Position numbers and translations under genes: made by a program | The notes under the pieces: generated by a model | What the model was told of the DNA's origin: nothing | The model's database searches: none | Seen by the model: only the letters and a program-made list of their open reading frames with translations | Source of the DNA: Atrina japonica | Lineage: Eukaryota; Mollusca; Bivalvia; Pterioida; Pinnidae | Assembly (NCBI GenBank): GCA_030159075.1 | Contig: BROG01000453.1 | Coordinates: 434,001 to 498,000 of the forward strand | Direction of reading: 5' to 3' | Length of the DNA: 64,000 nucleotides | Part shown: in pieces, positions 1-11,643 of the stretch | Numbering within the stretch: the stretch's first letter is position 1 | How the letters are laid out: the number at the start of each line of letters is the position of its first letter

Positions 1-103
1 ATCTTTTATGCGCTTAAGATATTCGTGGACAACACTGCTGAAATTAGAGCGCTGATTTGAGTATGAATAGACTGACTACATCCTACCACGTGCGAACCCC
101 AAA

Positions 104-118
104 TCTCTCTCTTTTTTC
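104..118 (+). promoter_or_regulatory. RPL23A: 5'TOP-like pyrimidine tract of RPL23A
   Basis: An uninterrupted pyrimidine run (TCTCTCTCTTTTTTC) ends four bases before the ATG at 122. Ribosomal-protein mRNAs characteristically start in such a tract (5'TOP), which places their translation under mTOR/LARP1 control. Transcription probably starts in or just before this tract, giving a very short 5'UTR. The start site itself is inferred. Confidence 0.6.
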
Positions 119-121
119 AAT

Positions 122-149
122 ATGGCTGCCAAAAAGAAGGCTGCAGAAA
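122..149 (+). CDS. RPL23A: RPL23A exon 1 (coding part)
   Basis: It encodes MAAKKKAAE plus the first base of a split Lys codon. The donor GTAAGC begins at 150. Splicing to the AG at 6970-6971 restores AAA (Lys) and the downstream frame. Confidence 0.93.
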
Positions 150-3100
150 GTAAGCCAAAATATTCCTGGTTATCAATTATCGAACAGACTATTTAAATAA
201 ATGATCAAATATTCTGGGTTGATAAACAGTCTAGTTTAGTAGAAAATGAATTTTAGGGTTAAACCTCTGAAAACAAAAGAATAAAATAGGACTTTTTATA
301 TCGAAGTCCTACATCACATGAAAAGGGGGGCATGTGTAATAAAGCGTATTATGTGGGTCTGTGTTTCAGATAATGCATTTCTGATATAAACCCTTTTCTG
401 TCTTCAATCGTGGAAAACCTATCAGATTTAATACAGACAAGAGTCACATGGAACAATAATACGTATTGTCTAGTCCTAGTCACATTTAAAGTAAAGTTAA
501 GTGCCGAAGTTACTTATAGTTATGCAAGTGCTGAAATTTCTTGATGTCGAACATACTTGATGCCAAAATTACTGTAGTCTGTGTTAAGTAAGCTATGTCC
601 TCTGGTTTTGGCTGATGAAAATTAGGCCAAATTTTCTGTCCCGATTTTAAGCAATTTTTTTGTGGTAAAATCATGGGCAGAAGGCCTCCCATATACTTTC
701 TTCGTAGCAAGATACTGTGACATTTTAACAGCATTTTAGCGATCATTTTAACCATCTATTTCTTGTTGCTGATGTCTGATATTTGTTGATATGCTTACTC
801 GATGTTTTAGATTTATAAATCCATCATCACTAGGTTATGACATAATTCCATATCTATGAGATGTTTATTCTAGCTACCAAATGTTTTGTATTCACATCGT
901 CTGTCTCCATTTTCAACATAAGAAAATCTAAGACGTTTGCCGATTGGTTGATGATAATGCAACAATGAATGCATTTATGATCATCCAATTTTATCTGGAA
1001 GTTAGAAAGTCAAATACAAGATTGTCAGACAAATACCCATAAGACAAGACAGGAATGCAACAACTCCTGATCAAAAAGTTACATGACTCTTAAGTTCCGG
1101 GTATTTTTTATTTCACCATGTTTATATTCATTCTGCATACATTGTCAATTTGAGAAATGATTACATCTTCATGATTTCAACTCAAACTTTACTTATTTTA
1201 TCGATATCTGACAGCATGCAGTTAAGTTTTACAGATCAAACTGTAAAACCCCCAAAAGATGTTCACCAAAGACAATTCATTGCCATGCCGATGAGTGTTA
1301 TAAACAATCTTTACAGTAAATGGTAGTTTACATAATAGTTTACATCTGTACACACATCATATATTGCAATGTGCAAGTGACAGGTACACTTTAGACTTTC
1401 ACTCATCCAACAAGAAAATCCACTCATAGGGATTTTCCACCTTATCATAGGGGCCAAAATAAAGCCGCATTCCTAAAGCAAAAAAATTATTTCAATTTGT
1501 GATAGAAATTACCCAGTTTAGGGCCAGTAATTTTCAGTAAAAGATTTGCTTCAATTTTGTTTTCAGTTTTGGTAAATTCCATTTTTTTCTGTTTTCATAA
1601 GAACTAAAAACATACTTTAGATGAAAAATATTTAACAATACAAACTTATAATCATACTTTCAATATTCTGTCACACCAATTTAATGATAGATTTAAATAG
1701 GGAATTAAATAAAACATATACATGTATTTGCAGCACTATGTTTTTATGATTTTAAAATATTTGATAAATAATTTGTGTGTAGACCTATAGCTATACATAT
1801 ACATGTTTTGTTTGAAATTGTTCAGGTAATTTCTAATTACATGTAGTGTTGAATCTAGAGCAACATAGCATGGCGCCGCACCATGCCCTTTTTTGGAAAT
1901 GCCATGCCCTTTTTTCCAGCGCCATGCCCTTTTTTATGATGGCAATCGCCAATAACGCCCCCCCCCCCCCCCCCCCAAAAAAAAATCAATTCATTGGCAA
2001 AATTGCTTGTGAAAACCCGTCCTTATTGTTTATTCTTTAATCTGTTAATTGCCCCAATTACCCGTGTCAAGAATGTATATTTCACGGTTGATCAGTTTAA
2101 ATAGCCTCAGGTAATCATCTGAGATAGGGCAGTCAAACGACTCATATGTGATTTGGAATATCAGCAAACTCGCTGAATTTCCGCTATTTTCAAACGGCTA
2201 ACAAATTGAATGTATACGTAAAATGTTTTTAAAAATATATGGACAAACAAATAAAACGATGTTTTATTTCAAAATATCCCATTAAAGAAGGTTATGTGCT
2301 GCTACGTGGTTGAACTCATCGTTTGAAGCAGGCTCTAGTTCAAGAGTAGGAAAATAGCTTGTGTCAACGGACACGTTGATTTTAAACCGATTCACGCAAA
2401 TTGCTTGTAGTTGCCTGTCATACGAATTACTAATATATATGTACATATGTAGGAATTCACCAAGGACTTTTTAAAGCCATAATCGCTATGAAAATACTGT
2501 AAATGGGAATAAACGCTAAATCTTCTGCCAAATCCAAAAGTAAATTTGTTCTCGGACCTTATCGACTTCGTGTCACACGATTCCCGGAATTCTCGGGACT
2601 TTTCCTTTCCTATGTGAGGAAAAAATTCAAATAGGACTAAACTAAATCTAATAAATTTGTTGAATTTATTTAGATAATTTAAGCATGACAATTGATTACC
2701 AATTTAGGAAATAATTTTTGTCACATATCAAAGTGTAAATTATATATCAAATATTTAACTTGAGACATTTACTAGCTTGCTTTAAGTAATCAATAGACTA
2801 ATTTCACAACTATTTTTTTTAGATTCCTAGAGATAATTTATATATATATATATCTTGATTGGCAAAAAAAAAATGTCAGTCCAGGGCTAGCCCTTGTGCT
2901 CTTTTTTTCATTGAAAAAAAAATCTTAAATAATTCTATTTCTAGAAAAACTATCTTTTGTTTTTTTTAAAACATTTTTAGAGAAAAGTATATGAAAATTT
3001 TTAATGGAGCCCTGAGAATATGCACACATTGTAGTGCAGGTGCCTTCAAAACCAATTTACATGTTTAAAGTGCCCTTTCAAACAGAAATTGTGTGCCCTT

Positions 3101-6100
3101 TCACACTGATTTTGTGTGCCCTTTTCAGATCCTAGATTCAACACTAACATGTACTTATTTTTGCTTGAATTTATCACCTAACTTAGAACAAGTCTGTGAT
3201 GTTTTATTTGGTGTTTTTACTTTAAATAAAACTTATAAAGTACATGTACATGTATTTAATTTTTAAGTCTTTTAATTTATAGTATCAACACTAGCGTAGT
3301 CTATACTATTCTGACAGACTTTGCAAAATCAAACGTCACCATCCTCATAAAGATTCCACGAAAACTATCAACCTGTGCTGATGTATTTACTTTTTAAATG
3401 GGAGGAAGTCTCCTCTTTTACATATATGTGTGTCTTCAGCCATCTTACCTCGCTGTCAAAAATGTCAAGGTTTGAACACGTGTTTGTGTTGGTAACAAAA
3501 ACCGGCTGTCAATAGAGCGGTATGGCCTAAAAAGTTAGGATGGATTGTACATTGTGATTTTACTATAAATTATAAAAATTGGTATATATATTCAGAAATT
3601 GAAATAAACATTATGAAAACCTAATTCAGGATATCAAATTAAAGCTATTTTTGTTTTAGAAGGCACTAGACCGGCAGATGTCGGTCAGTACTGATATTAC
3701 GACAATGGAAATGATTACCCTTATGTTTCGATGTGTAAATGTAGGATAATAGATCTACAGGATAAAATAGTAATTGATGTAAAATTATGTGATGAAATAT
3801 TTTGAATAAACAAAAGGGGGCCTCTGTGGCCGAGTGGTTAGAGCATTGCTCTTTAAACCACAAGGCCTCACACCTCTGGTTCGAATCCCACAAGGGTCAT
3901 TTCGAATTAAGTGGGAAAGTTTGCCAGTTTCCTTGCGGAAGGTCGGTGGTCTTTGCCCAGGTAACCGGGTTTCTCCTCCACCAATAAAAAACTGGACGCC
4001 ATCATATGACTGAAAAATTGTTGAGTGTTGCATAAAACAAAATCAAAAACAAAGAATTGAAGTTTATAACACACGGAAATTGCACACCAGTTCACAATTT
4101 AATAAATTCTATCTCATGTTGGAATTTTTAAAGATTTATCAAAAACACAAATTCCGTTTAAGTTTACCGATTTTACGATCACTGAAAATCATTGGCCCTA
4201 CCAGTTGAAGTCAACTGACAATTAATTTGAAGATATTAGTATATTTTCAAAGAGTTTTGTGCAGTGGTGTGCCGATGATCGATTATAATCACATAATATT
4301 GCAAGTTTATACATGTACCAGATGGATAAAAGATGACTTTGTATATAACCTTACAAAAAATTAAGTATGCATAATTTAAATACCAGTCTGGTCCGGTCTG
4401 TTTCCATTTCTTACACTACTTCCGGAAGTATGTCTACCATTACATGTGCTTTGTGACAACTTAGACCTTGAGCTAAGTTGAGGTAAATGCAAAATGCTTG
4501 CTTGATTATAAATAATATGATTTTTTTGGTCATTCTTTTGTTGAAGTACATTACAAATATCTTTTGAGACTATAAGTTGTTGTAATAACCATTTTTGATG
4601 GTTGTAATCATGACTCTAATCATCGATGATCCAAGCTTGTGTCACAGACATACACACACTCACTTTAGCCTCAGTCACAACCTGCCGTACTTCCACTCTA
4701 CAGGTTATGCATGGCAAAATGCCAAGGAATGCATGGGCCGCGCACAGCGATCTTGCAAAATTTCAAGCATGCAGACTGCCCGTAAGCACGTAAGATGGAT
4801 GTTGAGCATGTCCAGCAAACTGTGATTTCCCAATAACATCGTCGTTTTGAATCCCAAATTATTAATTTACTGCTACTCTGTCCCCAGGACCTCTATGACT
4901 CTCACCTACGGTGAAAAACGCTGAAGACGCACGATTTAAAAGCCTGTGCATCCAGTTGTGACCAAGGTCTTATCACCAATTAACTGCCAATCAGTGGACA
5001 GGACTGGGTTATATAATCATTAACACCCTTTAATAATTAACATGCCCACAGGCTATTTACCCGTAAAAGTGTCAACCGATTAATCAACGGACATTTGCTG
5101 ATTAGTAATTATGAGGAGTTTACATATTGGTCACCTTTTTTTTATTTTTCGGTACTTGAAATTTCCAATGGATGAATGATGGAAGATTCTGAAACGTGAC
5201 GAGAGGGACTCTAAAAATCAGAGATTTTTCCTCTCGCCAGAAGAATCGCATGTATGGCAATCAGAAAGTGTCACTAGTGAAGTGCCAACCAAGATCGGGA
5301 CTCTTCGCAACTATTTTAGGCTATTTGTAAATTGAAATACATACACACTGAAGACAAGATTATATTCATCGTCCCTGTAGATAAATAAATAAGATAATGA
5401 AATTAAAAACTTTGTCAGGTTTAACATCCAACGCCGAATCTCCTATAGTAGTCCTGCGTGGAAAAAATGTCCCAAGAACCAGTTGTTTTGTATTATCCGC
5501 ATGTTAATAACAATCAGATTATAATGGATCGAAAGAACACATTTGATTATTCCGTTCAATCAAATGTAAAAGTTTCATCCAATTCCAAAGACTTCACTGA
5601 AGCGTAGAAAGGTTTTCCTGATAGGGAATGTCAATTTTACTGTAAAAAGTTAACATTCAACTAAGAGCTGTAGAAATGAAATCATCCCGTTTTCTATTAT
5701 CTATGCAGTAATATGTATTCAGTTAAATGAATGTTGTGATACATTTTATTTCTGTACGAAAGCATGAATGTTTCAATTCCGGCCTGTGAATTTAAAACAG
5801 ATTATATGATTTTATTTCCAAACTTAATACATATACAAATCCATTAGGGTAAAACTTGCTTTTGTGGCTACCAGTGTATAATGACCACCTGGTCATAAAG
5901 ACCATTTTTTGTTATTGTCCCCAATAGTACCATTTGTGTACAAATCAACCTCTATATAAAGACCACCTCCCTATAAAGACTGGTTTTGTTCTGTCCCTAA
6001 GAGGGTCTTTATGTACAAGTTTCACTGTATGTCTAAACAGGATTTGAAATTACCAGTAGTCAGCCAGTCCGACACTGATATACTATATAGAGATTATTAA

Positions 6101-7297
6101 ATGGCCATTTTGATATCGTACTTCTTCTCAGCCCGAGGTTCCCGATATGAGGCGTCTAAATTACAAATTATAACACATAACAAGATACAACAATAACAAC
6201 ATATTTTCTAATTCCAATATTCTGGACAACAAAGAATTAAAAAATCCTTTCACCGTGTTCAGTTTCAGGATTTTGGATGACACCGAACGAGCAGACGATG
6301 AAATGTACCGGAAACGAATGACACTCAAAATTCTTTTGTCTTCGAGAATATTTTATATGCATGGGGGAGGGGGGTTGCATTACGAGAATAATTAATACAT
6401 GGGGCGTGTCAGTATGGCATATACAAATGTAGTCATATCTAGTACAGACATATGATAAACTGTAATAGATAACTTACTTAGAGCTACCAATTCGATAATT
6501 CTCATACTGATTTAGTGAATACATGCCAATTTGGTAATCAGTCGTATTTCTTTGAGACTAGTGAATTTGTCACAGCCACAGGACTAGCAATATTGGTTTC
6601 CAACTGACTAGTGAGACAGAATTGCTGAATTCGACCTACCTAAATAAATTTTTTTTCTAGAACAATTTTAACTCACCAACCAAACAATGGACACTGCTGT
6701 AAGTCAATGACTTGGACCAGTTCAAATGTGTCTCTAGGGGTGAAGGAGTTAATATTGGCCACATAATTTGGTAATTCGAGACTTTATTGACACCAAGTTG
6801 AAGATTTTATCAGCCAGAGCAATTCCTGGTTGTGGAACTTTTTTTATCTAATTCATTTGTTTTTCCTTAGTGGTTCTATTATCTGATGAAAACTTCTAAC
6901 TTTCTACATTGTATTCTTTTCAATTGATCTGTCATGGAACACAATAAAAATGTTTTTATATTATGTTCCAGAAACCTCCAAAGATGGTGGAAAGAAGGAC
7001 GCCAAGGCAGCCAAGCCAGCAGACAAAGCTCTTAAGGCTAAGAAAGCTGTAATGAAAGGTGTACATGATAAAAGGCGTAAGAAGATCCGCACATCAGTAC
7101 ATTTTAGACGGCCCAAAACACTCTCTCTTCCCCGAGCACCTAAGTATCCTAGCAAAAGTGTTTCAAGAACATGCAGGTAAAATGTAGAATAAAAACAATT
7201 AATTTTATTCTGATAGTGACATTGTGGATTAAAGAAGGAAAATGTTATTGTCTTATTAAAAGATGTTATTAGCAGGAAATTTTGTGTTGATAAGGCC

Positions 7298-7331
<34 letters not shown>

Positions 7332-9978
7332 TTAAAACCAAGTGAACAAGACAATCACAATTTTTTTGTTACAATTTATTGAAGGTCGCAATAAAAGACA
7401 GTTTTTGTTACTTATTGTCTTCTTATTTTCTTACCTTCAAGGTATATAAACAACAATTCGGAAATATAAAAATAAAATACCTACCTACCTTGCCTATTTT
7501 GGAAGGCTTATTGTCTGAGAACCAGAATATTTTTTTTACATGGCCTAATGTTCATGCTGCTGTTTTTATATCCATATTTGACAAATGAAAATTATTTGGC
7601 AAATATGAAAAAAAATTATGGTTCCTTGCAAATACATAATTCTGTCACTCATAAAAGAAGATAATTCCAAGTTAGATTCAGACCTTGTGTCAGTGGATTT
7701 TACATTAATGGGGTCTTTAGTTGTGAACAACACAGTGGGAAGTGCCGTGCCAAGTGATTAATTCCAATTTTATATACACATTTAGGTAAAATTTTGTTGG
7801 GCATTTACAATTTATTTTAGAAAAAAGTTCATTGAAATAATGAAGAATATGTACTAATATGAAGAACAAGTTCTCAGTAAAATTTAATTTATTCTCTTTC
7901 AGATTGGACAAATACAGCATTGTCAAGTTCCCCCTGACCACTGAATCTGCTATGAAGAAAATTGAAGACAATAACACGCTAGTATTTATTGTGGACAAGT
8001 TGGCCAACAAACCTCAGATTAAATTGGCTGTCAAAAAACTGTATGATATTGATGTAGCAAAAGTAAACACATTAGTCAGGTAAGTGTTAATGTATGTGTT
8101 ATTAAGCTTTCAGACAAAGATAAGACATTCACATTTTCTCCATTTGTAATGCACTCTGTTTTGAACCTGTAACATGTTTCAGTGCAAGGTTATGTCCCTT
8201 CTTTTATCCTCAAACGGAATTTAATTTGTTTTGATTCATATAACTTCTACTACATTAACCATTATTAATGCAGTGGGGGCCTCCTTGGTCAAGTGGTTAG
8301 TGCATCACACTTTAAACCATGCAGTCTCACTTCGGTTCAACACACAGGTTCAAGCCTGCTGAAAATTAAACTGATTTTTGTGAGAAAGTTTGACAGTTTA
8401 CTTGTGAAGGCCGATGGTCACTTCCTGTGTACATTAAAAACTGGCCGTCACCATATAACTGATAAGTTGGCGAGTGTGGCGTAAAACACCACACAAAAGC
8501 AAATTATCCCAGTTTTGGGTTGACATGAATATTTGTCCACCAAAGGAAAGTAATGTTCCCCAAAGACACAGCCTAATGATGACATTGATTACTGAAAGTG
8601 GGCAAATCGTCATGCCATTGCATAACCAAGACAATTATCTGTTCACTATGGCAGTGGTCATCATATTTTGCTTGCAAAAAAGAAAGTCAAAGAAAAAGAG
8701 CATTTTTTCATAAGTCTGTAATCTCCCGAAAGGCGCATATTTCACATATTATCAAATAGTATGTAATGGGGAAAGAAGACAGAAGTCATTGAAAGTTGTT
8801 TCCCTTCACCATTTCTATTTTTAGGACCAACAAGGAACACTTAGATTATGATTTAGTCCTATCATAAGGCTAATGCAGAGATTTTTGTACAAAAACGATT
8901 TTGACAAATTGAAAAGACTGTCTAATATATAAGATATCGGTCAGAGTATACTTGTTTATTTTCACTGATATTAAAAACAAGATTCATTTTACTTAGATGA
9001 GAGGGCTGTGTTATCAATAACTAAAGCCAAGATGTATCTTGAGAGGTGGTCATCTAAATTGGTGGCCATTTTATGAATGATCTTTAGATGTCACTTCATT
9101 CAATCTGATTCATATTGAATTCTTAAAGTTGATCAATATCAAATTTAGAACTTGTATAACTTAACAAGCCCTCCCAGCCCCCAACCAAAAAAAAAAAAAA
9201 GCGGGGATAAGTACAGTTTTAGTGGTTAAAAGGAGAATTTAGTGTTGAAACTTGATTATGAAGAAGATAAAGATTTTGTTGTTCTTTTTTTTCAGACCAG
9301 ATGGTGAGAAGAAGGCCTACGTACGTCTAGCCCCAGACTATGATGCCCTGGATGTAGCTAACAAGGTATGTAAAAGGACAAGACATTTGAATCCATGTTT
9401 TTAATTTGAGAAATTTGTTGATATCTATTCTAAGTATGTGTCTTTTGAATTGAATAGCTTTCATTTTTCTGCATTTTGTGCAGAGTACGGTAATAAAATC
9501 AACCCGAATGACTGGCTACATTTGTATATTGTCAAAATGATTAAAGTTGAGCTTGAGTATTGAGTAAATTTGGCAACTTTCCAGATGTAGTGGTATTCCC
9601 AATGGTCATGACACTTGCTTGAAGTTTATTTTTCAAATACATAGGGCATTTATTTACTGTATAGTTGTTTAAGTGAACCTGGAAAAAAATCTTTCCTTTT
9701 TCTGAAGACAGATTCACAGGTTTTCAATTGAATTGGCTTATGTCTGCCATGTACAAACTTTCAGCTGATACATATGTGATAAAGAAGGCCTGTGCAGGTG
9801 CAGGACTGTAAAATTTTAATCAATTAGCATGGTTTACAGTTTAAATTAAATAAATGTGTCATGACTGTTTCACGAGTACAATGTATAGATTTTTTAAGTA
9901 AAGCAACTGAAAAATGAAAATACATACATACTCATCATCATAATTTTTTTTCCTTCATTTCAGATTGGAATCATCTAA
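122..9978 (+). CDS. RPL23A: 60S ribosomal protein L23a (uL23), complete 5-exon gene
   Basis: Joined exons 122-149, 6972-7176, 7903-8079, 9296-9365 and 9964-9978 total 495 nt and encode 164 residues plus stop (human L23a: 156). uL23 binds large-subunit rRNA at the peptide exit tunnel, next to the docking site of SRP and nascent-chain factors. Residues 1 to about 60 form a Lys/Ala-rich basic extension. Family blocks follow: [20 protein letters not shown], the core [52 protein letters not shown], and the invariant C-terminus NKIGII. Every junction is GT/AG, and phases (1, 2, 2, 0) keep the frame. The start is the first ATG after a TOP tract and gives the basic MAAKKKAAE terminus. The poly(A) signal lies 32 nt after the stop. 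The only oddity is the 6.8 kb first intron, which is loaded with mobile elements. Identification is essentially certain; the last exon carries only four codons. Confidence 0.97.
624..687. mobile_element. Short MITE copy (family A)
   Basis: Ends read AGGCCAAATTTTCTG and CAGAAGGCCT, an imperfect inverted pair around a T-rich middle. The sequence matches the better-preserved copy at 15065-15170. No clear target duplication is visible. Confidence 0.5.
1844..3146. mobile_element. 1.3 kb DNA-transposon-like element, 15-bp TIRs and 5-bp TSD
   Basis: Both ends are perfect inverted repeats TAGTGTTGAATCTAG (1844-1858 and 3132-3146). They are flanked by the direct repeat ACATG at 1839-1843 and 3147-3151, a 5-bp target-site duplication. 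Near the left end are three copies of a CATGCCCTTTTTT-type motif (1875-1935) and a C homopolymer; near the right end are three GTGCCCTTTC-type motifs in the same orientation (3070-3125). No transposase frame is visible, so it is probably non-autonomous. I cannot assign a superfamily. Confidence 0.75.
3816..4054 (+). mobile_element. tRNA-derived SINE with Meta-type core (copy 1)
   Basis: The head is tRNA-like: box A TGGCCGAGTGG at 3827-3837 and box B GGTTCGAATCC at 3878-3888, spaced as in a Pol III promoter. The body has the core 'GGAAGGTCGGTGGTC...CCGGGTTTCTCC...AAAACTGGACGCC...TTGAGTGTTGC', typical of Meta-core SINEs of molluscs and other invertebrates. An A-rich tail closes it. This is the best-preserved of four copies in the window. 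Confidence 0.9.
5849..6034 (-). mobile_element. MITE family B, inverted copy
   Basis: On the minus strand it shares blocks such as CTTTATATAGAGG.TGATTTGTAC and GGTCTTTATACAC with copies at 13515-13692 and 32085-32262. Family ends read roughly CAGTGAAACTTG and, inverted, CAGTAAAACCTG, so these are short TIRs. Confidence 0.6.
6668..6752. mobile_element. MITE family C, short copy
   Basis: Terminal TTAACTCACCAACC pairs imperfectly with GGGGTGAAGGAGTTAA. The internal phrase GTAAGTCAATGACTTGGACC recurs, with small changes, in the longer copy at 10752-11088. Confidence 0.5.
6972..7176 (+). CDS. RPL23A: RPL23A exon 2
   Basis: This 205-nt exon carries the basic N-terminal extension and the conserved [14 protein letters not shown] and [18 protein letters not shown] blocks. 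The acceptor is TTCCAG and the donor is CAG/GTAAAA, leaving phase 2 (AG, completed by A of exon 3 to give Arg). Confidence 0.96.
7299..7331. repeat. (AT)n microsatellite in RPL23A intron 2
   Basis: About 33 bases of alternating TA, interrupted once by G. Confidence 0.9.
7903..8079 (+). CDS. RPL23A: RPL23A exon 3
   Basis: This 177-nt exon encodes the most conserved part of the uL23 fold ([19 protein letters not shown] through [12 protein letters not shown]). The acceptor TCTCTTTCAG and donor CAG/GTAAGT are both strong. Confidence 0.97.
8275..8505 (+). mobile_element. Meta-core SINE (copy 2) in RPL23A intron 3
   Basis: Same architecture as the 3816 copy. The tRNA-like head (GGTCAAGTGGTTAGTGCAT, then a degraded box B) leads into 'AAGGCCGATGGTC', 'AAAACTGGCCGTCACC' and 'GAGTGTGGCGTAAAAC'. 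It is diverged, so an old insertion. Confidence 0.88.
9296..9365 (+). CDS. RPL23A: RPL23A exon 4
   Basis: This 70-nt exon encodes [19 protein letters not shown] followed by VANK. The acceptor is a long T tract plus CAG; the donor AAG/GTATGT leaves phase 0. Confidence 0.97.
9964..9978 (+). CDS. RPL23A: RPL23A exon 5 (last four codons and stop)
   Basis: Only IGII and TAA are encoded, matching the universal eukaryotic L23a C-terminus. The acceptor lies after a long T-rich tract and reads TTTCAG. Confidence 0.93.
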   Translation: MGII

Positions 9979-10010
9979 ACTGTGGCATTTCATGTATATA
10001 TTGGGGAATC

Positions 10011-10016
10011 ATTAAA
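10011..10016 (+). terminator. RPL23A: RPL23A poly(A) signal (ATTAAA)
   Basis: ATTAAA lies 32 bases after the stop and is followed by an A-rich stretch (10017-10033). A very short 3'UTR is typical of ribosomal-protein mRNAs. Confidence 0.7.
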
Positions 10017-10084
10017 GAAAGAAAAAAAAAAAAGAATAGTCTGGTTTTTCTTTTTTGAGAAAGTTTAAAAGTTAAACAATGATC

Positions 10085-10234
10085 TTGTGTGAAAGTTTGC
10101 CAGTTTACTTGCAGAAAGGCGGTGGTCTTTTCCTGGGTACATTGTAACCGGGTTTCCATCTCCACTGAAAACTGGCTCCTGCCTAATGACTGAAAGATTG
10201 TCGAGTGTGGTGTAAAACATAATTCAAATTAAAA
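10085..10234 (+). mobile_element. 5'-truncated Meta-core SINE (copy 3)
   Basis: Only the body and tail remain: 'GAAAGTTTGCCAGTTTAC', 'GGCGGTGGTC', 'ACCGGGTTTCC', 'TCGAGTGTGGTGTAAAAC'. It lies just beyond the RPL23A poly(A) site. The tRNA head is missing. Confidence 0.8.
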
Positions 10235-10235
10235 A

Positions 10236-10420
10236 ATGGTAGAGGGCTCGGGACTACTCTCAGAATGCTTGTTTTGTACATGGTAGAGGGCACGGGACAG
10301 TACTCTCAGTATGCTCGTTTTGTACATGGTAGAAGGCACGGGACAGTACTCTCAGTATGCTCGTTTTGTACATATTGGAGGACATGGGACAGTTCTCTCA
10401 GTGTGCTTGTTTTGTACATG
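10236..10420 (+). repeat. 46-bp minisatellite, four copies
   Basis: Four tandem units each contain GGTAGAGGGCACGGGACAG and CTCAGTATGCTCGTTTTGTA. Unit starts at about 10236, 10280, 10326 and 10372 give periods of 44-46. Confidence 0.85.
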
Positions 10421-10751
10421 TTTACTTTCTCCACCTTTTCTTATTTTGGTGGAATATTAGGAAGAACCAACAGTGCATGCTTTTGTGACAAAGATGGATT
10501 GATAATGTTTAGCACTTTGACATTGATATTATAAGATGTCGAGTTTGAACTGAATATTGATGTCCAAAAGCAAAAGACATGAATTTTAACAATCGCTATG
10601 TGGACTTTTACTACAATGTATTCTAAATGCAGTGTTGGATGCAAAATTTGAGGAGAAAAAAAAACCAAGATGTCGAAACAGAGTGTCACAATTTCATTGT
10701 TAAGTCAAGCTAAAAACAATCTTAGATTGTATATTTTTGAAAAATTGAAGT

Positions 10752-11088
10752 TTAACTCATCAACCCTTGAAAACAATGGTCTCTTCTGTAAATCAATGAC
10801 TTGGACCGGTCATGCTATCACCCCATCTTCAATGTTTGGTAGAAGTTAGGCGTAACAATTTCTGCTCGTAGGCCTACGTAAAATCTTTCGGGTCCATAAT
10901 TGTGTAAATTTGTGAATTTTTTCAACTCTTTAACTTGTCAACCCCTGTAGTCACATTTGAACTAATCCAATTCATATGATGGTAGAGTGTAGGATTTAAA
11001 TTCTAAATTCTACACACCTGCATTATTACAGTAGACTACCATGTACTGATTTTGGTAAGTCTAAATGTGACAACAAGGGTTGATGAGG
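10752..11088. mobile_element. MITE family C, long copy between the convergent genes
   Basis: The left end TTAACTCATCAACCCTTG and right end CAAGGGTTGATGAG are inverted repeats about 335 bp apart. A third, internal TTAACTTGTCAACCCCTG (about 10930) suggests composite structure. No coding capacity. Confidence 0.6.
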
Positions 11089-11329
11089 CCCACTTGATAA
11101 ATTCATTTCAAATTAGATATGTATAAATGAAGCCTTCCTAGGTATTAGTGCATCACAGCATGATTAGGCCTTCCGTTGATAGGGTATAGGCTAAGATCTT
11201 TCTGTAAATTTGTGGTGACCTCTTGTTTAGGTGAAGGTCACTGGCGAAACATGATAATTTCTTCAAGTTTCTCTGAAAGTTCTTTTTGAAAAGAAGACTA
11301 AACCATGATCATTTTTGTAAGCCTGTCAT

Positions 11330-11335
11330 TTTATT
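11330..11335 (-). terminator. LYRM9: LYRM9 poly(A) signal (AATAAA)
   Basis: AATAAA on the minus strand lies about 300 nt after the proposed LYRM9 stop, a reasonable 3'UTR. It faces the end of RPL23A, so the two genes converge with about 1.3 kb between their poly(A) signals. Confidence 0.45.
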
Positions 11336-11631
11336 TCATCATAACATTCATTCACTTGATATACATTGTGATTACATTGTACACAATGGCAGAGACAACT
11401 GTTTGACTAACAGGATCATCGTGAAAAAATATATTTAAAATTACAAATTGATCTATGGGTAGTTGAAAGAAATCAAGAAAATGGCAAAATTTTCTGGTGG
11501 ATCAGTCCAAACACATCAACTAATCAAGCAATATTTTGGGGGTTAGTCTCAACATTTATACAAAATACAGCAAGGTTGACTACAGGACCAATGAGATTCA
11601 GAATTTCATTTTAGTATCCTCTTCTTAGGTG

Positions 11632-11643
11632 TCATTTCTTGTA
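11632..11643 (-). CDS. LYRM9: LYRM9 exon 3 (last three codons and stop)
   Basis: On the minus strand a strong acceptor (TTTTGTTTTCTATTACAG) is followed at once by TAC AAG AAA TGA, giving Y-K-K-stop. Human LYRM9 ends NKYKKQN, so this tiny exon supplies the expected tail in the correct phase. Confidence 0.72.
   Translation of the reverse strand, partial: YKK

Larger units (their letters stand above)
150..6971 (+). other. RPL23A: RPL23A intron 1 (6.8 kb), repeat-rich
   Basis: The intron is bounded by GTAAGC and TTCCAG. Besides the mobile elements listed separately (624, 1844-3146, 3816-4054, 5849-6034, 6668-6752), I see no exon and no C/D snoRNA with paired boxes. The stretches 688-1838, 3152-3815 and 4055-5848 hold nothing I can name. 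Confidence 0.85.

Noticed and set aside
3827..3888. Functional tRNA gene
   Set aside because: Box A and box B are present, but the sequence continues into a SINE body and the acceptor stem does not pair as in a tRNA.
4418..4429. ETS-type palindrome ACTTCCGGAAGT in RPL23A intron 1
   Set aside because: A single 12-bp site with no supporting context; too little to call a regulatory element.
8574..8650. C/D-box snoRNA candidate in RPL23A intron 3 (ATGATGA, then CTGA)
   Set aside because: The second CTGA is too near to be box D, the distal site reads CTGT and no terminal stem forms. RPL23A introns host snoRNAs in vertebrates, but none is convincing here.
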